DNA of 64,000 nt from Paracyclopina nana (lineage: Eukaryota; Arthropoda; Copepoda; Cyclopoida; Cyclopettidae), in NCBI GenBank assembly GCA_019096065.1, contig JAGUCH010000009.1:6024001-6088000 (forward strand), read 5' to 3'. Position 1 is the stretch's first letter. Every line of letters starts with the position of its first letter. This document shows positions 44,760 through 57,600 of the stretch, in pieces. The notes under the pieces were generated by a model. The model had not been told where the DNA came from and searched no databases. It saw only the letters and a list, made by a program, of their open reading frames with translations. Position numbers and translations under genes: made by a program.

Positions 44760-45678
44760 ATTAATTTTAATTATCAAAGCAATGCTGTTTGTTTCTTGTT
44801 GTCTACAATCATTGAGTAGCAGTACAACAACAAAATTCATTGGACAGCTGTTGGTTAAAAATTAAAAAAGCTATTCCCTGGATTACATAACATTATATGG
44901 AATTATTGAAATCAGTTCTATCGAGAATTCAGCAAGCTAATTGAAAATTATATGAGCTTTTTGAAATTGCGTTGCATCAGCTGCTTTTTAAGTTTAAACT
45001 TGTTTGAGAAACTATACACTCATTTTTCGGGCTTTTTCTTGACACAAATCTAGGAGCAGTGTGAATTATAGCATTTGAGAAATGAAATAAAAAGATCGAT
45101 GTCAATGCAAAACTTGCTTCAGCAGGTTTTTATGCTTGAATTGAAAGGTATTTTCGAATTTTTTAAAAGTATGTTCTTTCAACATTTGGTGGATTGGCTC
45201 ACAAAACGATCCTTCGTTGAACGCTCTCTCAATAGTTAGTAGTTACTCAGTTTCAATTTTGCGCGAAAATCGCTAAAATAAACAGAAGATTAAAAAGTTC
45301 GTCAAATTGCAGCGGGGAAAGCAGTTCTTCAAGCAAAAGCTTAGAAATGTGCTTTTGCTTTCTGGCAGCGCTTGAAAGTGCCAAAATTTGGAAGCAGTGT
45401 GATAAAAAATTGCCAGAACATTGGAAATTTCGACAAGACTGTCCAATCAATCCCAGGTAGGACCGATTTTCCATCATTTTTGAGTTTGGGCTGTGATTTC
45501 TTAAAATTGAATTCGAGCCGAGCGGAGCCCTTAATGGAGGTCAAGCGAAATCCACTAGCTCGTTTTTTCGGTTTTCCTTATGAAATTCCGTAAAGTTTGA
45601 CAAAAAAAGGGGGTTTATTAAATAATGTTGGCGTTTTTGGCCATCAAAGCTTATTTTTGTGTTTATTATGATCCAAAA
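44760..45678. other. intergenic, no gene recognised
   Basis: AT-rich with short chance frames. It separates the carrier pseudogene tail from the convergent 3' end of the navigator gene. Confidence 0.45.
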
Positions 45679-48600
45679 TCACAGTTGAGCATTTGGAGTC
45701 TGTGGATTTTCTTCAGTAGTTGAAGATTCTTTGGTAGCTTCTTGCAAGCAAAGCAGCATGTCCATCTGAAATTGAAAGTGAGCTTTAGGAGTGGTTTAAC
45801 CAGTTTTGCAAAAAGGCCTGTACCAGAGGATCTTTATTCAAGAGGTGATCCTCTTCACTTTTGTGTTTGGTACTATTTTTGAGTGGAAGAAGACACTGAG
45901 AGAGTCCTCCTCCAGCATCCTGCCAAGGCCAAGTTCGAATTAGAATTTGGACAGGATCTTCATCAGCCAAATCCTCTGGCACATCTTGGCTCAGCTCTGG
46001 CACCAGGATCCTGTTCCACAAGCCCACAAACCAAGCTTTAAAAGCCTCTGGAGACTCCAAAGGCTGATCATTCACCATGAAATACTTGACGGGGACGACT
46101 TTGAGCTGATGCTTGAGGCAGAACTCGAGCAGTTGAAAGTAGACTCGGTTTAACCAGTTCACTGCCACGATCATCGAGTCATTGGCCTTCAAGGTGAGAG
46201 TCTCAATTGAGAGCACTCTTCTTCTGAGAAGATAGCCTAAAAAACATCCCTCCAACCTGGAAACGAAATTTTTGAGCAAAATTATACAAATTAAAAGAGT
46301 TAAATTTCGCTCGAATAATCCAGGGGCGAGAAGCAACGCTTCCGGATGTGGACATCTAATTGAGCTTCTGAATTTATACCTTTTATGGTTGGTGAGTGAG
46401 AGAATTGGCCAATTGAGTGAGTTTTCCACCACGTGGCTGGTTGTCACCAGGAAGATCACACTTGGCATCGCCCTTTTTCTGGCTGTGATCTCCTCCTTGA
46501 AAATTGGACTGTTTGGGTTGACATTGTCCAGGATGACAATTTTCACCCTGAGTGAGAGGTTGGCAAAAAAGGCCTCAAGGGCTGAGAGATCCTCAGAAAA
46601 GTGACAAAGGCCAACAAGGTCATCAGAAATGTGGCCTTTTCTTTTCACCTTGACCAAATACTCTGCCAGCCTTTTGGCCAGGAAAGTCTTGCCACATCCT
46701 GGCAGTCCAAAAATCCAGCCTGATCCAGAGGTTGAGATGAGGTGATCAGTGAAAGCCTTGAGATCTGCCAATGGCCTCAAGGTTGCAAATGACAACTCCT
46801 CCAAAGGCTTCAGCTTCATGGCAATTCTGGAGTGAGTGGGATGAAAGGCTTCATTTTGGCCATCATCGATGAACTCAAAGTGCCTGAGCATTCTCCTTGT
46901 CCTGCCCTGAAACTCATAGGACTCAAAGTGTCCAGAAAGGCCAAGGCACTCAAATGGGTCAAGTCTGGCTAGATAAAGGCCAAACAGGCATTGCACATTG
47001 AGATCCAGATCCTTCCAAGCTTTGGAGGCTTCATCATTGAGGTTCTCTTGCTCCAGGATCCGGATTGTGCCAATTCTGATCTCAAATGGAGTTGGCACTG
47101 CTGAGATCAAGATGATCACTGGAATGTCCAAGGTTGGATCGAATGCACTCAAATTGGAAGCATCGATGACCAAAGTGGACCTCTCTGAGCCTCCAAAGAG
47201 TTTCCTTCTGGATGTGCTCTTTGGAGGGGAATCTGAGGCAGAAATAAACAATCATGATTGGAAATATTCATACAGATTATTTACTTCTTTGCAGGCGAAT
47301 CCTTTGCTTGAGCTCTTCGTTTTCGGATTTGACGAGTTTCAGTTCAGTCCTCAGTTTTGCCACTTGTTCTCGAAGAGCTTGCAGAAGAGAAGCCGAACTG
47401 AGGGCCTCCAATCTGGTTTCAGTCAGTAGCTCATCCTTGGCAGACAATTTCCTCTGGAGATCATCGACTATCGTTTCATCCAGCCTAAACAGGTTAGCAT
47501 GAGTAGCTTTTGTTTTGAATTTTGCCGACGACGTCGGAATAATTCAAGTTCCGAGTCACGCAACCTACGCGGAGGTGGAAATACTACGGTGTTTTGCCAA
47601 ATTCGCGTTGTTCCTCGCTTCCACGCTGCTGGAGGTTTCATTGTCATTGGAGAGATTCACTGATGACTTGTTCCTTCCAAAGGCCTTTGTAAATGAAGCT
47701 CTGAACTGGAAGCATGAAATCAAGGATGAAATGAATGTTTCTTAATTGAAATGTGCCTTATGTACCCAAATATTTTTCTTGCCACTTAGAAAGGATCTTG
47801 TGGTTGAAGTGTCATTGTTCAAGCTCAGCATGTTGTCATCGGATTTCCACCGAGGTGAGGAATTGGTGAGAAGGTCTGAAAAATTTATCACATTTAGAGG
47901 GACATATTCATCCACTATTTTATTAAATAAATATTTTGCCAAATTTCCTGAAGAGAATAAAGTAGAAAAAATGTCCCATATATATATATATAGTGTGTGT
48001 GTGAAAAAAGTGCCAGCAAGCTGCCCTAGAACAAGCTGAAGAATATAAACAACAACATAGAAAAACTTGGAAGAGCTTTTTTCTGCACTAAACATCATGG
48101 CTCTTGACAAGGTGTCATTTTTCATCAATGGTAAGCTACTTCTTTGCTTTTAAAAACCTCAAAGTAATTCCATTCATTTTCAAATAGGCAAAAGACAAGA
48201 TGTTGCTAGCCCTCCACCAGATTTGACGTTGGTGGAATATTTGAGGAACACATTGCATTTGACTGGGACCAAAGTAGCTTGTGGAGTTGGAGGATGTGGA
48301 TCTTGCACTGTCACATTGGCTGAGAAAGGCCAAAAAGGTCAATGGACTCATCGAGCTATCAATTCATGCTTGGCCAAGGTATGGACTTTACATGGGCTTT
48401 CCATTACCACCATTGAAGGATTGGGAAGTCCTGGAGATCATTTGCATCCATTGCAAAAGAGGATCCACCAGAGTCATGGAGTTCAATGTGGATTTTGCAC
48501 TCCAGGCATGGTCATGTCCATGAGCTCGAAGCTCAGGGACTCTAATAGTGATCCTCATGCACTCATTGACATTGAGGATGTGGAGAAATGCCTGCAAGGC

Positions 48601-51600
48601 AATTTATGCAGGTGCACTGGATATGCGAATATCGTTGAAGGATTCAAAGGCCTTTCTAAAGAAGATTGCTCCCAATTTGATCCAGTTGATCCTCCTCAGG
48701 AGGTTGTTGCCAATCTCCAATTCGGTTCTTCAAACTGCTTTGCTCCAGTGGATGTCAAAGGCTTGAAATCACTGATTGACACCCTGGACGAGTATGAGTT
48801 CATCCTGGGTGGAACTGGGACTTATCAGGTGCAAGGGAATGACTTGCCAACCAGGAATAAAGTTTATTTGGGTCACATTCCTGAGCTCAAGCTAATCGAG
48901 GTGGATGAAGGCAAAAGTCTTACTTTTGGATCTGCCAACAGGCTGGCAGATGCTTCAAAGGTGTTCCAAGACTTTGACTGCTTCCAGCCCTTCTGCCAAG
49001 CTCTGGATGCCTTGGCAAGTCCTCAAGTGAGAAATATGGCTTCCATAGGAGGATCCATCTTTTGGAGCCACCCCTCATCTGATTTGTGGCCCTTGTACTT
49101 GGTCTTTGGATGCAGGGTGAAATTTGATCCTCTGGATGGATCTGATCCAGTTGAACTGGCCATTGAAGATGTGGGAAGTAGGAAAGGCCTTGTCCTCCAA
49201 CTGATTGTCCCTTGGCCAGATTCAAAGCTCAGAGGAGTCTTCAAGAAAATGGCAAGAAGGAAAGAGTTTGACTTGTCAATCTTGAACATGGGCGGCTTGA
49301 TCAGCACCTCTGCCAATGGAGTCATTGAAGAGGTCAAGCTTGCATTTGGTGGATCTGATGAGATCCTGACCCTTTCCAAAAATATGAACAAAGCGAAATT
49401 GGCATCATCTTGCATGGCTTACTTGAAAGGAAGGTCTATTGATGACATCACTGAGGAAGCCCTTAAGGAAGCAATTGCAACCGATTTGCTTCCGAATAAC
49501 AAAAGCTTGTACAGGATTCACTTGGCAGCTCACTTTGTCAGCCAGCTCTTGGCCAAGCAGAGCAGCAGTTGTGACTTGTCAAAAGAGAGATTGGTCATCA
49601 AGTCGGATTTTGGCACCAATCATGGCAATGACAAGTGCAGCAGTGATCTTGTCCACAAGCTGGTGCCTCACTTGTGGGGTGAAGAGTTGGCATGTGGAAC
49701 CGGAGTGTTTGTGGATGACATGGAATCTTTCAGAGATGGCCTTGAAGTGGTCTTGATCAGGAGCTCAAGGGCACATGCCAAGATCACCAAGTTGGACTTT
49801 TCAACTGCTCTCCAATGTGAAGGTGTCGTTGGCACCATCAGTGCCTCAGATATTTCAAGGGACCAGAACATGTGGGGTCTGGTCATCCCTGATGAAGAGA
49901 TATTTGCCTCTGGCAAAGTTGAATACCATGGCCAAATCATTGCTGGCCTCGTGTGCACCAAGAGGGAGCTTGGGATCATTGCCAGCACCAAGGTCAATAT
50001 TGAGTATGAAGATTTGCCATTTGTGCTCAACTTGAACCATGCACGAAACTACTTGAACATGGACCTGGATGACTTGGCCTTTTTCAGCCTGTCAGGGGAA
50101 GGAGAGTCAGTTGTGACCAGAAGGCAGACCAGTGATGATCCTACCAATGGAGATGGTTTGAAGATCTCCGGATCCTTGAGGGTTGGCAGTGCTGAGCATT
50201 TCTACATGGAGCCCCACTCAGTGCTGGCAGTGCCCATCAAGGAAAAAGACGAAATGGTTGTCTACCAAAGCACACAAGAGGTTGGCAAGGTGCAACCAAA
50301 GCTGAGCAAAGCTCTGGACGTGCCAATGCACAAGATCATTGTGAAGAACAAGCGATGCGGTGGAGGCTTTGGAGGCAAGGAGCGAACGCACACCTCTCTC
50401 ATTGCAGCATTGGCGGCCAAAAAGTTCAAGAGGCCAGTGAAGCTGATCCTATCCAGATGCGAAGATATGAGTACCACAGGATCTAGGCATGAGTCAGTGG
50501 TGGACTATGAGGTCCTGGTGGACAAGAAGACAGGCAAAGTCTTGGATGCGGATTTCAAGGCCTATGCCAATGCTGGATCCAGCTCCGACCTCTCGCCCAT
50601 TTGGGCCCAGATCCTCCTGCTCCGGATGGGTGGAGGCTACACCTTCTCCAACTTCCATGGCAGGGCAAGAGCAGTGAAGACCAATTCACCATCCAACACT
50701 GCATTCCGAGGATTTGGAGGCCCCGAGGCCGCAGTCTTCATTGAAACCATCATGGACAGGATTGGTCATGAGCTCCAGATGTCCCAGCTTCAAGTGAGGC
50801 TGGCCAATCTCACCAAGGAGGATGACTTGCTTCACCACAGCGAGAGCAGGATCAAAGGTTGCACACTCAGGCAATGCTGGGATGAATGTTTGGCCAGGAG
50901 CAACTTTGCTGCCAAGGAAGCTGCCATTGAGGAGTTCAACCGAGCGCATCATGGCATCAAGCGAGGAATAGCTGTGGTGCCAATCAAGTTTGAGCCTTGC
51001 TTGGGCGACAAGACGGCCATGCTTGGCCACGCCCTCATCCGTGTTTATGAAGATGGATCAGTCCTGCTCACCCATGGAGGAATCGAGATGGGTCAGGGGA
51101 TCCACACCAAGATGATCCAAATTGCAACCAGAGCCTTGGGCATACCTGCAGACTTGATCCACATCAATGAGGTGAGCAGCGAGACCTTGGCCAACACCAT
51201 GCCAACAGGTGGCAGCAGTGGCACTGACCTCAATGGGCCAGCTGTTTTGGATGCTTGCCAAAAGCTGATGGCAAGGTTGGAGCCCTACAAGTCTGGATCA
51301 TCCTGGCAATCCTGGGTCGCTGCTGCGCTGGCTGACAGGGTCAACCTGAATGTCGAAGGCTTCCACAGGAGTGACTACAATTACAACTTTGCCCAGCAAT
51401 CTGGAGACTACTTTGCCTACCTCACCTATGGAGTTGGAGCGGTCCAGGTCCAAGTGGACTGCAAGACAGGTCAGGTGGAGGTGCTGTCAGCTGACCTGGT
51501 CATGGACCTGGGCAAGTCCCTGAACCCTGCCATCGATGTTGGCCAGGTGCATGGGGCATTTGTGCAGGGCATGGGAACCGTGCTGACTGAACAGCTGGTC

Positions 51601-54600
51601 AGGGATGTCAGGACTGGGAAATTGCTCACTGATGGCCCAAGTCATTACAAAATTCCCACTGTGGCTGACATCCCCAGGGAATTGAATGTCACCCTGGTGC
51701 AGGGCAAGGAAACTACTGGGCCTACTTCACCCATCTATTCCTCCAAGGGAGTGGGAGAGCCGCCAATCAATTTTTCAGCTGGAATTGTGCTGGCAGCCAA
51801 ACACGCCATTGCTCACTACAGAAGGCAAAATGGAAACGATGACTGGTTTTGCCTGGAGCCTCCCTGCACACCAGAGAAAGTCTGGAAAAGTGCTCATCCC
51901 CATGTAAAGGATACATTGTTCCAGGCTTCCTTTGTGGAAATGTAACTGGCTGAGATTTGTTTTGTTTTGGAAGAAACAGCGCTACCAGGCGTCTCTGCAG
52001 GCAAAGTAGTGAGGATTTGGCGTTTTTGTCCAGTTTTTGGCTACTTGCACAGGATTTGGTCTAGAATGGTTTAATTGGTTTTGGGCAAAATTGCTTTTGA
52101 TGCCAGTCTTGAAATAATTATTTTTTTTTTTTAGCTTTTTTGAGGCTTAAGCTTATCCGGCTCTATAATTTGGCAAAATATCAACAAAAAAAATATCTCA
52201 CAAAGATGTTGCATTTTTTGGAGCAAGTGAATATTTGCCATTTTGGCAAAATATTGGCCAAAATGTGGACTTGACATATATTTAACTCACCTTGGCAGTC
52301 CTTTTCATTTTTCTCCTTTAAATTATTGATAAGATGACGAAGCTCCCGCAATTCTTTGTCCTGCAAAAAAATATAAATCAATAGTAACCAAATGCAATAA
52401 TGAGGCGTTCATCTACTCAACATGATAAATAATCTGACATCTTTTGATTTCAGTAAATAAATTAAATATCTCACAAGTTACAGTCAAAATATGCCAAATC
52501 TTGTTAAATTGCATGTTTTCATTTTTTTATTATGGATGAACACCTCATGAAGTTGTGAAGGTGAAAATAAACCACTTTTGGTCTGAGAGTTTCCCTTGCT
52601 GGTGCAACCGGAAATTTTCTGTCAGTGCTTTCTCCATAACAATTATGGCAACAAAGAGAGAATAACCACAGAAATGTCTGAATTTTTTCTTGCTAAGGGT
52701 ATTAGGTGTCAGTCATGCAAATCCTAAATGTCCAGGCTTCATAGATTATTTGATATAGATTTAGACAGGAAATGGAAAATTCCCAATATTGAACTGTCAA
52801 AGCATGACTCATGCTCTTTCCTTTACTGAAGTTCTGATAACTTAGCTCTATGGTTAAAAAAAGATAAACAGACCTGAATGAAAAGTGAAAGCTTGCAAGG
52901 CTTTTGCAATCAATGGATGTCTACTTCAGCCAAAAAACAAAAATATCAGCAAAAATGGAACTTTTATATGATGGAAAGCAATTTTCGCATGTATAATTCA
53001 GTTTACCAATTCGTCTCAGTTCATATTACTGCACATATATAAAAGCTCTGACGTTTAACTTTATCAAGTGACACACATTATAAAGTATTTTATAAGGTGT
53101 GTTGCTCCTCTGTTTGACCAGATATTATCCAAGAAGTAAACCCCATTGCAGAAAAAAGAGAGAAAAAATGCCTTGCATGGGGATCGAACCCTGATCATCT
53201 AGATTAGGAGTCCGACGCTCTACTGACTGAGCTACCACTACAGATAGAAAAAATTGTTGTTAGAATTCCATTTTATTGATCTTCTAAGCTGAGCAAAGCT
53301 TAGCAGAGGAGTAGAGTCTCTATCAGAGATATAAGACAAAAATTAATCTAACACATCTTTTAGCTTCAAAAAGTGCCAAATTCAAAATGCACACTTTTTA
53401 AGTGATTCATTAACACTTTTGGCTACTCTTGCACTACTGAGGGCCTCTCAACCCAAGCCCTCAAAGTAATGGATCAAATGCTAAGTCAAGATTGCCTGGT
53501 CTGGTAACTTCATTAACATTTGAAAATTACTTTCCATCATATAAAATCGTATATACAGTCTGACCGTTCAAAATTGGACGGTACCGGAATCTTAACTTTT
53601 TGTCACATATTCAAGAAATACAGGACTTTTAAATGATAGCATTGGAAAAATTGAGCCTTTTTCTATCTTTTTGTAAAAGTAGAAAAAATCAATTTAAGGA
53701 GGAAAAAAACGGGAAAATTCAATTTTCCCAAGGTAATCCAGAAAATTGTCACGAAAAACTGGTGAGTCATTTATTTTTGATGTCACGGGGAATTCACTAT
53801 AATATTTTTCATTTTGTCAGAAAACAAAAAAGATGTCTAAAGGTTCAAGCTTTCCAACGATACCCATTAAGCCACAAAATTCATGAATTCATTACACAAA
53901 CTTTTGATTCCCGCACCGTCCAATTTTGAACGGTCACACGGTATATGTAAACAAATTATAAAACAGGCTTACAAAATGTCTGAGCTCATTTTACAAAGTA
54001 AAAATCTCGTAGCATTACTTGGCTCTCGCAAGCTCGAGCCCGCAAAGTTGCCACTCGATTTTTACTTTACAAAATTTGCTCAGCTATTTTATTAGCTTGT
54101 TTTATAAATTGTTTACATATATAAATAGATATTATTACTGGCTATATTATGTTTTGTTAGCAAGCGAACTTTGTTAATATTTTAAAAATGACGCCTTTAT
54201 GCATGGATTTCTCCAAAGTTTGTCTGCCAAAAATTGCTGGATGGAAGAACTATGGAAAATTCTAATTCGCTTTCAAGCCTTTTTGATTTGTTTTTCACAT
54301 CGATATTTTGGACAAACATCGAACATGATCCAGTAGATGAACGACACATAAACCCAGGCTTTCTAAGTCTCAACTTACCTTCCTTTGTGACGTTTCATTC
54401 AATTGTTCCAAACGACTGGTCATGTTTGCCAAAGAATGCTCAAAAGCTGAGACAACATGAGCCTGAAAAAATATCTCTTTTTTATCATTACAAGAAAAGT
54501 TTTGCTTCATTTTTCCCTGTCTGTTTTTGAGGGGTGTGACAGCCACTCACAATGGGAAGCCAGTGGACAAAAAAACTTTTTCCTATGCAGTTTTTTCACC

Positions 54601-57600
54601 CCAATGAACTGAATAAACTAGTTTTGTAGTTTCTAGTTCAGCCAGGTAATTATGCCATGCTCCCTATATTTATGTAATCAATACTTGAGATCAGCTAATT
54701 TAGAAAGCCCTTGAAGTAAAGCCAACTTTTCCCCTTTAAAAAAGTGCACAATTTGGCAATAAAAAATAATGAGCTGATTTCTGCTAGAAGTAATTGCCTT
54801 CCTCAGCAGGTGAACACCACATTATAACCATAGGTCTTCACGTTTTTAGTGAATAGAAAGCAATTATGTGCAACCTGCTTTTTAAAGGGGAAAAGGGGGA
54901 GGTTTTTTGCTTCAATCCCCTCAAATTGTAGAGTTCTAGAGAAGCCATAAATACGCATTAATTCACATTTGCTACTCACATTAGTAGAAAGCTGTGCTGA
55001 TAATCTTTGCACTCGTTCTTGCTCCTCTTGCAGCTCCCTTCGAAGTCTTTGCATTTCCACAGACTCTGTTGCTGTGGTGTAGCCATTATTACCTAAAAAA
55101 TATCATTAAAAAACCTGTTAAAATTAGGGAAAATAAGAAAGCCCATTGTCATCAGTGTCAGTCTTTAAAATACTGAAATACAAATGTAGAAAGCAGTTTA
55201 GAAAGCCTTTTCAATTTCTTGTTGCTGCGCCAAATTTGCCTTATTCTCTGTGTGCTTGATCTCCTTTTGGGAGCACACAAATATTCTATGCACCAGACTC
55301 AAAGAACTGTAAAAGGCTTGTAGTAGCAATGCAGTTGTCAAATGCTGTAGTGGAATATTGTGCGCCATTTCAGATATTTGCACAAAGTGTCGATGCTCAA
55401 GACAAACCAGAAAGGCTTGGAAGTGTACTAAAATTATCGCTTGATCTGCAATCAAGCCATTTTTTGCCAATAAATATGAAAGAAATCACAGTAAATTTGC
55501 TGTGTTTGCGTACTTTTGTCCATTTTGAAGTAGGCACCTTCAAGCAGTGTGCAAAAATTGATTTTGTTGCCCTATGATCAATTTTTTTGCAAATGAATTA
55601 GTCATAGAATTATCGATAAATTCCACAAAAGCACATAAACACTGCAAAGAGCTGAAAAACTAAAGTAAGCATATTCCATTTCAGTTTTGGAAACTTAAAA
55701 ACTAAGTTTAAGCCAGCCACAAAAGATGGAAAAGTTTGAACTTTTGCATCTGGACACGACAGCTTGCTAAGTTTTCTGATGAGAAATATTAGACTGAGAA
55801 AGTTGAAGGTCCCGTTCACCTACACAAAAAAATTGCAATCAAACGTGTTTTTTTAGATATTAGCTAAATTCTCCTTTTTAGTTTTTTTCATGATGCTTAG
55901 TCAAACATTATCTATTGATATTATTATACGCTTATGCAGCATAATTAAGTTATGGTAGTCGATATTTTTCCAAACTGCTGATGTGAAAAACAAACCAAAA
56001 AGGCTTGAAAGTGTGCTAAAATTATCTCATGATCTGCAATCAAGCCATTTCATGCCAAAAAATGCTAAGAAAATCATGTATAAAAGGCTTGCATCCGCCA
56101 TTTTTTCCATAATATTCATAGTAGGTCACGTGATCTGGGCCTTAATTGGCATTTACCATTTCTGAAGGAGGAATTGGTTGCTTTTCTGCTTGCTCTTGTT
56201 GGAGTCCAAAATGGATCTTGATTGCTGGTGGAAATTCGATCCGAGGACGAAGTCCAATTTGTCGAAGGCTGACTGTGGCCTTCGTCATCATTTACCCCTC
56301 TGTGGCCTTGAGAAGAGGTCGATTTTCTCAGAGGAAAAGTCCTTTGAAAGTTGTGACTCGAACTTGCAGGCGATGCAAAGCTGCAAATGTATTCAAAAAA
56401 CAGTTCATAGTATATTTCGTCAAAATGTCAAAGTGGAAAACAAATCAAAGAGGCTTTTTGGTGCTATGAAATTATATCTCATTCCACCTTCAAGCCATTT
56501 GTTGCCAAAAAATTTGGAACAAATGGCCTTAAAATGCTTTTTTTGCTTTTGCGTACATATTTCCTTTTGAATACGTCAGATGAACTGGGCATTGATATTC
56601 CTCATAAATATTCATATTTGAGGGTAAATGTTGAAAAGTGGATGGTTTGAGGGTGTATTGCCACAGTGTGCATGTCAATATTTTTTAGATGAGAGGGTGC
56701 ATGTGCACTGAGGGGAAGCCACATCATTATCATCAAGCTTGGCTTTCTTTTGGTTATTTACTCCATTAACCAGTTGCCTCAGGCTTTTATTCGCACATCG
56801 ATCACAGCATGTTAGAATATCATGTTACATAGCACCAAATATATGAGAACTTATTGAGGAGATTCTGAAGTCATTATGATATTTTCATGCTTCCAAACTT
56901 TTTATGATTTAATAATTTGAAGCTATTCTATTATTGGTGACATAACTGTTGTATTCAATTTATATAGAATTAGGTAATTTCACATAATTCTTTTTAGAAT
57001 CGTTTCATTTTATTTCAAAACACATAATTTTTTTAAAACCACATTTTTTTGTTTTGCAAATAAAGGAAAGTGGCGACATCTCTAAAAAATCCCACTCTTG
57101 ACTTTCTTTTACTTTTTCTCATTAAAACTTTATTACTTTATTTATAATTTGGAAATTAATGCATTTTTCCTGTCTAATTCTATGATATTTTGCTGCACTT
57201 AAGTTGATTGACTTAACTACATTTCCTGAATTAAGTCCTCAGCTGCAAGTTGATGCTTTTATACATTCTTCTGTAAAAGTTAAGTAATCAAAAATATTGA
57301 CAAAGTTAAATTAAATCTTTTGCTAGGAGCCATTTTCAAGCGTATGTTTCACATTTAGCCTCCAGAAATCTAATTTGAAAAGTAGTAATTTTATAAATTG
57401 AAAACCTAAATAAAAGAAAAACCGGAAACGGAAGCCGCATGGTTCATGCCACGTGGTTGATACAAAAAGTAAACAAACCTCCCTAGCTAACACAAACCAA
57501 GGCCCTGCTCACCTGCTCTGTTTTAATTTTCATTGCAATAGTAAAAAGCGTATTCAAGCAAGCTTTTTTTTGATTTTTCCACAATTTCTTGGCTGAATTT

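Larger units (their letters stand above)
52970..54130. repeat. composite repeat copy 2 in a navigator intron
   Basis: It carries the AATTCAGTTTACCAATTCG segment, one tRNA-like head (53165-53245, minus), and at 53355-54125 the reverse complement of the 19079-19390 block. It is longer than copy 1 because of two insertions, at 53558-53939 and about 53992-54075. Confidence 0.7.

Noticed and set aside
45785-47251. Single 488-codon minus frame taken as one exon
   Set aside because: It reads through the donor at 45824, the 123-bp intron at 46257-46379 and the acceptor at 47232; the spliced version matches the navigator family better.
47742-48128. 128-codon minus frame as a gene
   Set aside because: Overlaps the oxidase 5' exon and a simple repeat; only the short segment near 47875 is plausible as a navigator exon.
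18759-53245. Functional tRNA genes at 18759-18832 and 53165-53245
   Set aside because: Acceptor ends do not pair and stems have mismatches; both lie in repeats shared between the two loci.
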